In this document: piece after piece, positions 18,395-25,048 of the stretch | Layout of the letters: every line of letters starts with the position of its first letter | Numbering within the stretch: position 1 is the first letter of the stretch | Source: Candidatus Hydrogenedentota bacterium | Lineage (GTDB): Bacteria > Hydrogenedentota > Hydrogenedentia > Hydrogenedentales > CAITNO01 | DNA length: 64,000 bases | Assembly: GCA_012730105.1 (NCBI GenBank) | Contig: JAAYBJ010000134.1 | Coordinates: 1 to 64,000, forward strand | Direction of reading: 5' to 3' | Position numbers and translations under genes: made by a program | The notes under the pieces: model-generated | What the model was told of the DNA's origin: nothing | The model's input: only the letters and a program-made list of their open reading frames with translations | Databases searched by the model: none

Positions 18395-20101
18395 GTGATG
18401 CTCGGGTTGACCCTGTGGGACTGGGTGGCGCTTGCCGTTTACTTCTTCATTATCCTGGCCATCGGCATCTGGACCGCGCGGCGGGTCGCCAACACGTCGG
18501 ATTTCTTTATCGGCGGCCGCCGGTTCGGCAAGGTCATGATGGTCTTTTTCGCTTTCGGCGCGGGAACAAGCGGCAACGACGCCGTAGGGGTGTCTTCCAA
18601 GACCTACGTGGGGGGCATGTCCGGCATCTGGTTCCAGTGGCTCTGGTTGTTCTGCACGCCCTTTTACTGGCTCATTTCGCCCGTGTTCCGGCGCATGCGC
18701 GCCCTGACCACGGGCGATTATTTTGAGCAGCGCTATGACGGCAGCGTCGCGGGCCTGTACACCTTTGTGGGCATCGGCCTGCTGACCGTCAATATCGGCG
18801 TGCTGCAGCTGGGCGCCGCCTCCATGATCGAGGCACTAACGGGCGGGGCGGTCAACCGCTACGCGGCGGTCCTGGTCATGACGGTGCTGTTCCTGTTTTA
18901 CGGTTTGGCGGGCGGCCTGGCCGCGGCCATTATTACCGACTTTCTGCAGGGCATCCTTACCCTGGTGCTGTCCTTCCTGCTGATCCCCTACGCACTGAAC
19001 GCCGTGGGCGGCTTCGCGGGTCTGCACGCGGGCATTAAAGATCCCAATATGTTCAGCCTGGTGGCGCCGGGTGAAATCAACCTGTTCTACATTGTCATGC
19101 TCTGTACCAGCGCCCTTGTCGGCATTGTCACGCAACCCCACACGATGGGCACCTGCGCCGCGGGACGAACCGAACTGGACGGACAGGTGGGTTTCGCCGC
19201 CGGCAACCTGCTCAAGCGCTTCTGTACCGTGGCTTGGATGCTGGTGGGCCTGTGCGGCGTGGTCATGTTCGCCGGGCAAAGCCCGGCCATGGAGCCGGAC
19301 CTGGTTTACGGGGCGGTGGCGCAGCGCCTGCTGCCCGCCATCATGCCGGGCCTGGTGGGCATTTTCCTGGCCGCGCTGGTGGCCTCGCTCCAGTCCTCCT
19401 GCGACGCCTTCATGGTATCCTGCTCCGCCCTGTTCACCCAGAACTTTTACCGGCGCTGGCTGGTGCGCGACAAGCCGGACAAGCATTACGTCCTGGTGGG
19501 GCGCCTGGCCGCGCTGGTGGTGGTGTGCGCAGCCGTGCTGTTTTCCTTCCTGGCGAAGGATGTGCCCAGCGGCCTCGTGTGGTTTTTCAAACTGCAGGCG
19601 CTCATGGGCGCGGCCTTCTGGCTGGGCCTGTTCTGGCGGCGCACAACGGTCGCGGGGGCCTGGGCCGCGACCCTCGTCGGCTTCGCCATCCTCGCCGGCA
19701 CGTCCCTGCCGCAGTTTCACGCCTGGGCGGTGGACCATCTGCCGGAGACCATGATCTGGAACGGCCGCTTCCGCGACTCCTGGCAGATCGCCGCCTATCT
19801 TTCCGGCGCGTTCCTGTCCGGCATCCTGGTAAGCCTGGTCACGCCGCGGGTGGACAAGGCGAAACTGGACCGCTTGTACGCTTGCCTCCGCACACCGGTG
19901 CAGCCGGGCGAAACTCATCACCCGGAACCCTTCACCCTGCCCGAGGGCGTTGAGGTGCCCCCCGCGCGCAAACTTGTAAACCATCCCGACTTCGAGATAC
20001 CGGTGCCGTCCCGCTTATCCGTAGGCGGCTTTCTCTTTTTCTGGGCTTGGGTTGCCCTGCTCATCGGCTTTGTCTACTGGCTGAGCGGCGTGGGGGCATA
20101 G
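18395..20101 (+). CDS. sodium:solute symporter (SSS family)
   Basis: 568 aa; GTG 18395 or ATG 18398, with AAAGGAG (18381-18387) correctly placed for either. Thirteen or so membrane helices. The N-terminus LTLWDWVALAVYFFIILAIG then GRRFGKVMM and GTSGNDAVGVSSKTY carry SSS features (TM1 and its sodium-site region). A hydrophilic stretch at about 495-535 precedes a last helix. The substrate could be a sugar, sugar acid or myo-inositol; the neighbouring RhaT-like symporter and Tat dehydrogenase favour a carbohydrate. Confidence 0.88.
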   Translation: MMLGLTLWDWVALAVYFFIILAIGIWTARRVANTSDFFIGGRRFGKVMMVFFAFGAGTSGNDAVGVSSKTYVGGMSGIWFQWLWLFCTPFYWLISPVFRRMRALTTGDYFEQRYDGSVAGLYTFVGIGLLTVNIGVLQLGAASMIEALTGGAVNRYAAVLVMTVLFLFYGLAGGLAAAIITDFLQGILTLVLSFLLIPYALNAVGGFAGLHAGIKDPNMFSLVAPGEINLFYIVMLCTSALVGIVTQPHTMGTCAAGRTELDGQVGFAAGNLLKRFCTVAWMLVGLCGVVMFAGQSPAMEPDLVYGAVAQRLLPAIMPGLVGIFLAALVASLQSSCDAFMVSCSALFTQNFYRRWLVRDKPDKHYVLVGRLAALVVVCAAVLFSFLAKDVPSGLVWFFKLQALMGAAFWLGLFWRRTTVAGAWAATLVGFAILAGTSLPQFHAWAVDHLPETMIWNGRFRDSWQIAAYLSGAFLSGILVSLVTPRVDKAKLDRLYACLRTPVQPGETHHPEPFTLPEGVEVPPARKLVNHPDFEIPVPSRLSVGGFLFFWAWVALLIGFVYWLSGVGA

Positions 20102-20119
20102 CATCCATACACGGAATGA

Positions 20120-20209
20120 GCAACTGAGGGACTGACTGCGAAATAGCCCGGAATAGCCTGTGATACACACCATTTACCAACAAAGGCTATTTCGTTGTCC
20201 CTGAGTTGC
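20120..20209. repeat. intergenic inverted repeat after the SSS symporter gene
   Basis: GCAACTGAGGGACTGACTGC then GAAATAGCC (20120-20148) is mirrored by GGCTATTTCG then TTGTCCCTGAGTTGC (20185-20209), with a 4-nt indel in the middle. It begins 19 nt after the stop and could act as a terminator-like hairpin, but there is no T-run. Confidence 0.6.
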
Positions 20210-20280
20210 GATCTTGACCTTACCCACAACTGTGCCTTTATTATGCTTGATAAAGGGGGAATTCAGAATGGCGCCATGAC

Positions 20281-20432
20281 TTGGTAATGCCCCGAAGGGG
20301 CTGTGGATGCTAGCCCAGGGTTGCGGTACTCCGCTACCCTGGGAAACTGCCACCCACCCAAATCTGACTTACCCTGAAAGGGTTACGTCGCCACGCCTTT
20401 TTATGCCGTAACCCCTTGGGGTAATGGCAGGA
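20281..20432. repeat. array of CCCCGAAGGGG-type palindromes
   Basis: Successive short palindromes: GCCCCGAAGGGGC (20290-20302), AGCCCAGGGTTGCGG with CCGCTACCCTGGG, TACCCTGAAAGGGTTA, and GTAACCCCTTGGGGTAA. The layout (CCC-GAA-GGG loop, then a TAGCCCAGGGT / ACCCTGGG stem) resembles dispersed intergenic palindromes in several environmental phyla and is shared in type with 24165-24290. Non-coding. Confidence 0.6.
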
Positions 20433-20439
20433 TTTGCGA

Positions 20440-21384
20440 TCAGGATTGCCGGTCTTCTGCAGTCCCATCACCAGCCGGAGACGTCTTGGCATCTTCTTCT
20501 TCAAGCAGGTCCGCCAACAGGCTGGGCTTGTCCGTCAGGATATTGTCCACACCCAGGTCCAGGGCTTTCAGAATGTCCTCCCGCGTATTCAGAGTAAACA
20601 TGGAAACCAGAATGCCTTTTTCACGAATGCTGTCAAGTTCTTTCGGGGTGATTTCAAAACGCTTCCGCAAGGTATGGGACAAGGCCAGCACGCGGTGCGC
20701 CGGTTTATATGCATTCCAGGCATCTCCCCCCCTAAGAGCAGCCAGCATGTCCGCGGCGCTGATAAAATCATAGACGGTAGCCACATCCGGGGCGACGGCG
20801 CGAAACTCTTCCAGAAAAAGGGGACTTACCGACGCCACCAGACAGCGTGCTTCCGCGCCCGCCCGCTGAATGGCCTCGGCCGTGGCCCGACCGATCTGCG
20901 CGCCGTCCTTCATTTCAATGAAAAAACGGTGATTGGGCGCGGCCGCAAAGGCCTCGTCCAGGGTGGGAACGGTTACGCCTGTGCCCCGGTAGGGAAAGGT
21001 TTTGCCGCCGTCGGTCGAAAAATGATAGGCCCCGTCCAGGGCGCGGATCGCCTCAAGCGTCATGCCCCCCACATAACCGCTGCCGTTGGTGGTCCGGTCC
21101 ACGCCAAAATCATGCATAAGAACCACGTGGCCGTCCGAGGTGAGCTGAACATCCACTTCCAGGACGATATCGGGCCAGCGACACGAGGCTTCACGCACCG
21201 CGACCAAGGTATTTTCCGGCCATTCCCCCCGGCCGCAACGATGCGCGCCCAACAGCAGGGAAGCGGAAGACAACAGGGCAGTACTTTCCGGCGTCTCGGC
21301 GCCTTCCTTTCCGGCCGCCGGAAATACCGTTCCCAGCAGCGCCACACTCACCCCAATTGTGAAACAGATTGCCATGCGCGTCAT
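20440..21384 (-). CDS. secreted glycerophosphodiester phosphodiesterase
   Basis: 314 aa with a signal peptide (MAICFTIGVSVALLGTVFPA) and AAAGGA upstream of the ATG. GDPD TIM-barrel motifs: AHRCGRGEWPENTL (first His-Arg; the usual HRG is HRC), then LEVDVQLTSDGHVVLMHD (metal Glu/Asp and second His). The later FFIEMKDGAQ strand and the C-terminal LGVDNILTDKP are also family-typical. It hydrolyses glycerophosphodiesters to glycerol-3-phosphate and an alcohol, here probably in the periplasm. A second member, a lipoprotein, lies at 48650-49579. Confidence 0.88.
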   Translation of the reverse strand: MTRMAICFTIGVSVALLGTVFPAAGKEGAETPESTALLSSASLLLGAHRCGRGEWPENTLVAVREASCRWPDIVLEVDVQLTSDGHVVLMHDFGVDRTTNGSGYVGGMTLEAIRALDGAYHFSTDGGKTFPYRGTGVTVPTLDEAFAAAPNHRFFIEMKDGAQIGRATAEAIQRAGAEARCLVASVSPLFLEEFRAVAPDVATVYDFISAADMLAALRGGDAWNAYKPAHRVLALSHTLRKRFEITPKELDSIREKGILVSMFTLNTREDILKALDLGVDNILTDKPSLLADLLEEEDAKTSPAGDGTAEDRQS

Positions 21385-21596
21385 AGGGATAAATTCCTTT
21401 AACTTGAGGATTCTTTATCTATAGACTGCACGAATGCGGTTTTGGTCACAGTCACCCAAAACAACCACCCGAATAAAGCGCCTGCCTGCAAACATCCAAA
21501 CTGCAGTAAAGCCTGCCTGTCTGGTCTATCTTGCCGTGAATTACTGCTTTATTAGCATGCAAGCATGGTTACAAGACCTGTTACCTGCCTCTTTCT

Positions 21597-23723
21597 CTAT
21601 TTTTTCAGGCATACTGCCCGGTCGCTCAGGATGGGATTGTACATGGTATCGAAGGTGCCGCCTGTGGAGAGGTGGCCGACGGATTTTTCGGGCTCCGTCT
21701 CCACGTCCACTGCTTGTCCGTCGGCGTCCACGGGCTCGCCGTCATCGTTCACCGCGACAATGCCGGTGGGCGTGATGCCCACGCCCTCTTCATCGTAAGG
21801 CCTGCTGACGATAATGTCCCCGACGGGGATGACCCGGCCTTCCGCGTCTTTGACGGTGCCGTCAGACCGGAAGGTAAAGGGGACGTGTTCATCGCCTGAA
21901 CCGAATACATCCTTGCCAAGGTTGAAGCTCTGGTCGAGCACGATTTTCCGGTACAGCAGGATGTTGTTTTTCATGGTGGCCGCTTCAGGGTAAAACAGGC
22001 AGCCTTTCACGTACAGGTTTCCCGTTTCTTCATCCGCTTCCAGATAGGCCTGTTCCCGCACGAAGGCGCGCATGACTTTCTGCCGTTCGAGGAGGTGTGC
22101 CTTGCGTGCATCGCGGGGCAGTTCCTTGAGCAATTCATCGTCAAAGATGGCGTCGATATCCTGTTTCAGGTCAAGACTGACGCTTTGGTCCGCTGCGAAA
22201 CGCCGGAGTTCACGGGCGATTTCCAGGGGCATAACCCCGTAGAGGTCGGCGCCGATGACGGTGTTATAGAAAAAACCGAGTTCCCCCGTTTCGGAGCCTT
22301 CATGGACATAATCCATCAGGCGGGTTCTTTTCGGTTGATCAGCATTGTAGCCGCCGTAGTCCATTTCACGCCAGCCCGCGTCACCCGGCAGTTTGCGCTC
22401 GAAGGACCACACCGAATCCACGGTGTTGCCGACCTTGCCGTGGCAGCCGGCGCACTGCATCATTTCTTCGGTGGTCTGGGGGCGCAGCGCGCCTTGGCGG
22501 TCCTCGATATATCCCGCGAGCAGCCAGCCGGCGTTGTTGTCGACCCAGCCCCGCCCCTCGTGGCCGATGACGGCGTCCTCATAATGGGCGTGTTCATCGA
22601 TGTCCTCGACGCCGACCTCTTTCCATTTGTGCATGTACCGCATCTCTTTCAGGCGTTTTGCGCGGGTACCGGGAAATTCGTAGGCAAGGGTCTCCTCCTG
22701 TGACACCCCGTCACAGGCCTGCCCGGCCTGGCCGTCGGCGTTCAGATCGACATAATGCAGGGGATGGGCAAACTCGGCGCCCACCGGGAAGAAACCGCGA
22801 CGGACGGCGATATCCGACGCATCCCCGTAATACCGGGTTTCCTTGGCGGGGCGGTTTTTGATGTGTCGCTCCAGCAGGTCGAGGTTCTTTATATAGGTCT
22901 CAAGGGAAAAGGCACCTTCAGCGTTCATGAACGCTTCGGGCAGCCGGATGTAAATGCCGCTTACACTGCCGGTCAGCGGGGAGAAAATGCCGTAGGGGAA
23001 AAAGTTCACCGCCCGCCAGCCCGTATAGCCGGAGTGTTCATCCCGAACAAAGCCTTCCCGGTCCATATAGCCATGAGCGCCGCCTCCGGTGGGGTCGGGG
23101 TCGGTTTCAGGGTAGAGATGGGCCGGGTTGAGCGCGGGAAACAACGCGAAGGCCTCCGCACCAGGATTCAGCCAGCCCTTGCCTCCATTATTGCGGGCCC
23201 GGTCATAGGCCGGTTTCCAGTTGTCCCGACGCACATAGGCGACATCATCCGGACCGGGCAGCGCCACGCCTTCCTGTTTTAGCCGCGCATCAATCTCCCC
23301 AGGGAAGATGGTGTTCCGCCACAACACCTTGTTCAGGTCGGGCGAGGGGAAACTGTAGAGGATCTGATCTTCCGCCAGCGGGAAGGCGTTGCCGTGTTTT
23401 ATGGAGGCCAGGTAATTTGTGTGGCAATAAAGGCAAGCGTTCTGGGTGCCATATCCCGTTTCAATCCAGCACTGGGCGGGAATACCGGGTTCCTCGTTAT
23501 ACGAGGGCTTGTAGGGGGCGCCCGTCCGCTGCTGGAACTTTTCGGGTTCAACGCCCTTGTGGAAGTTTTCCAGGGGCAGGGCCTGCGGCTCCAGGCCCAA
23601 TGCCGACAGGGCTTCCCGCGCCTCCCGGGTCGGATCCTCTTCCCCGCTTTCGGCCCGTATGCACAAAGAAAATCCCATGGCGGCAATCAGTATCAGTACG
23701 CCGGCGCTCTTGAATGTATTCAT
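21597..23723 (-). CDS. exported di-heme protein of unknown function
   Basis: 708 aa from ATG 23723, preceded by GGGAGGAGGAACAGGA on the minus strand, a strong binding site; an upstream start at 23750 would remove it. Signal peptide SAGVLILIAAMGFSLCIRA. Two c-type heme motifs: CLYCH (97-101) and CAGCH (424-428). A DLNADGQAG loop near 327 is EF-hand-like. Numerous Trp/Tyr and conserved-looking blocks suggest an enzyme rather than a simple electron carrier, but I do not recognise the family. Likely periplasmic; electron partners are not seen nearby. Confidence 0.7.
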   Translation of the reverse strand: MNTFKSAGVLILIAAMGFSLCIRAESGEEDPTREAREALSALGLEPQALPLENFHKGVEPEKFQQRTGAPYKPSYNEEPGIPAQCWIETGYGTQNACLYCHTNYLASIKHGNAFPLAEDQILYSFPSPDLNKVLWRNTIFPGEIDARLKQEGVALPGPDDVAYVRRDNWKPAYDRARNNGGKGWLNPGAEAFALFPALNPAHLYPETDPDPTGGGAHGYMDREGFVRDEHSGYTGWRAVNFFPYGIFSPLTGSVSGIYIRLPEAFMNAEGAFSLETYIKNLDLLERHIKNRPAKETRYYGDASDIAVRRGFFPVGAEFAHPLHYVDLNADGQAGQACDGVSQEETLAYEFPGTRAKRLKEMRYMHKWKEVGVEDIDEHAHYEDAVIGHEGRGWVDNNAGWLLAGYIEDRQGALRPQTTEEMMQCAGCHGKVGNTVDSVWSFERKLPGDAGWREMDYGGYNADQPKRTRLMDYVHEGSETGELGFFYNTVIGADLYGVMPLEIARELRRFAADQSVSLDLKQDIDAIFDDELLKELPRDARKAHLLERQKVMRAFVREQAYLEADEETGNLYVKGCLFYPEAATMKNNILLYRKIVLDQSFNLGKDVFGSGDEHVPFTFRSDGTVKDAEGRVIPVGDIIVSRPYDEEGVGITPTGIVAVNDDGEPVDADGQAVDVETEPEKSVGHLSTGGTFDTMYNPILSDRAVCLKK

Positions 23724-24009
23724 TCCTGTTCCTCCTCCCGGTAGATTCATGCTTCAACGATGATGAAAGCAGCATGAACAGGGTTTCGTTTTTCATTTCC
23801 GATGAATCACACCACAGAAACAACGGCTTTTTTATTATACCCCTTCTTGAACGCCTGCGTACAAGTACGGGGGTTTTCCCCTGATCGCTGGACAGGAAGC
23901 GTGGCAAGGGCGGCATGCACCTCTCCGAGGTGACAGGAAAATGGGTTATAAATGGACGTTGAAGATGTTGGAAAAGTCTCCTTCTTGTACATCTCCCGCG
24001 AAAAACTGC
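23724..24009. other. intergenic stretch upstream of the di-heme gene
   Basis: No credible gene. Contains small hairpins such as CACCTCTCCGAGGTG near 23920. The promoter of the di-heme gene should lie here but I could not pick a convincing one. Confidence 0.35.
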
Positions 24010-24060
24010 GGGACAGACCCGAATTTACTGCGTAAATTCTTGCGTCAGTCCCGGTTTTTC
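24010..24060. terminator. bidirectional terminator-like hairpin
   Basis: GGGAC/GTCCC (24010-24014 with 24048-24052) encloses a perfect GAATTTAC/GTAAATTC stem (24021-24028 with 24032-24039). A T-run follows on the plus strand (GGTTTTTC) and another on the minus strand (CAGTTTTTC). Placed after the minus-strand gene ending at 24305, it could terminate that gene. Confidence 0.5.
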
Positions 24061-24134
24061 GCTTGTGTTTTATGTTTAGCCGGGTTTTTAACGGCTCCAC
24101 GTTAAGGGCTTATTGTCGGGATAGACACGAACAT

Positions 24135-24162
24135 GAAAGCGGCAGCATGGCTGCCGCACTCC
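24135..24162. repeat. REP-like palindromic unit, copy 3
   Basis: GAAAGCGGCAGCATGGCTGC then CGCACTCC: a near-perfect palindrome of the same family as 37-70 and 613-645, directly next to a second type of palindromic array. Confidence 0.6.
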
Positions 24163-24164
24163 AT

Positions 24165-24290
24165 AATCATCCCGAAGGGATGACGGCTGGTAGCCGGTGG
24201 TTGAGCGCAGCGACACCACCGAAACACAGCCGCACGTTTTATCCATCCCGGCAGGGATGGCGGGAAAAATGATGCCTTCATCCCTTCAGG
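24165..24290. repeat. array of CATCCCGAAGGGATG-type palindromes
   Basis: TCATCCCGAAGGGATGA (24167-24183), then TAGCCGGTGGTTGAGCGCAG with a CACCACC partner, CATCCCGGCAGGGATGG (24244-24260) and CATCCCTTCAGG. The same three-part design (CCC..GGG hairpin, TAGCC..GGT stem, second CCC..GGG hairpin) occurs at 20281-20432 with different bases. I recall the TAGCCGGTGGTTGAGCGCAG word from intergenic repeats of other phyla. Confidence 0.6.
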
Positions 24291-24304
24291 AAGATAGGAA
24301 AGGA

Positions 24305-24898
24305 TTACCGCCGTTCTTTATAAACCGTGTCCACCGCGAGTCCGGCGGCCAAAAGCAGGACGGCTTTGGCGGGGGAGGATTCCCCGTTCAGGGTGATGAT
24401 GTAGTTGTCCGCCGACGTGAACAGTTCCTTGCCGACGCCCGCCCATTTTTTCGTGACGCGACCGAGTTCGTTGCCGGTGTTATCGAGGAACTGAAAATTC
24501 CATCCTTTCCAATCGCCCTTGACCAGGGCTGCCTCGTTGCCATCGGCATCGAACACGCGGAACGCGCCACCCAGGGAAAGCAGTTTGCTCTTGAACCAGC
24601 CGATCACCCTTCCGTTCCTGTCCTGAATGGTGATCTTGGAACGGAAAAGCGCCGGACCCCGGTGAATGGAGAACAACAGCCGGTTGTTGTCGGCCGGGTC
24701 TTCGCCCTCATAGACGAACACTTTAGTCGGCAGCAGTTGCTTGTTGACGAGAAACCGGAGGGCGTGAACCCAACCGCCCGGGCGTTCCTGGGCAATGCCG
24801 ATTTGCGCCTGTGTCTCCGGATCCAGGATGTCATAAGTGTCCGCCAGTTTCAGGAAAGCAACCCGCTCCCGGACGAAATACGTATTTCGGTCAAACAT
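24305..24898 (-). CDS. phospholipid scramblase/LURP-like (Tubby C-terminal fold) protein
   Basis: 197 aa from ATG 24898; GGAGG lies about 10 nt upstream on the minus strand, and an upstream ATG at 24937 has no such site. No signal peptide. Pattern: MFDRNTYFVRERVAFLKLAD, a ...YDILDPETQAQIG strand, then KSKLLSLGGAFRVFDADGNE and NFQFLDNTGNELGRVTKKWAG. These alternating beta-strands and D-x-x-G-N turns are those of the scramblase-like/LURP1-like 12-stranded barrel. The C-terminal segment AKAVLLLAAGLAVDTVY matches the family's buried helix. Bacterial functions are poorly known. Confidence 0.7.
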   Translation of the reverse strand: MFDRNTYFVRERVAFLKLADTYDILDPETQAQIGIAQERPGGWVHALRFLVNKQLLPTKVFVYEGEDPADNNRLLFSIHRGPALFRSKITIQDRNGRVIGWFKSKLLSLGGAFRVFDADGNEAALVKGDWKGWNFQFLDNTGNELGRVTKKWAGVGKELFTSADNYIITLNGESSPAKAVLLLAAGLAVDTVYKERR

Positions 24899-25001
24899 GG
24901 TTTTGTGTCCTCCATCCATTAAGATAAACGCTTTCACCGGAGAAATTCAATCGGCCAAAAAAAATGCATTTCCAGGTTGACGCCCGCACCTACGAATACT
25001 T

Positions 25002-25037
25002 GTCAGACCGATCCGACCGTGTCGGACAGGGTCAGAC
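25002..25037. repeat. TCGGAC/ATCCGAC short-period palindrome, copy 1
   Basis: GTCAGACCGATCCGACCGTG then TCGGACAGGGTCAGAC: GAC cores every 9-10 bases in alternating orientation. Related units lie at 29673-29710 and 35543-35566. Confidence 0.55.
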
Positions 25038-25048
25038 GCTCCTGCCGG

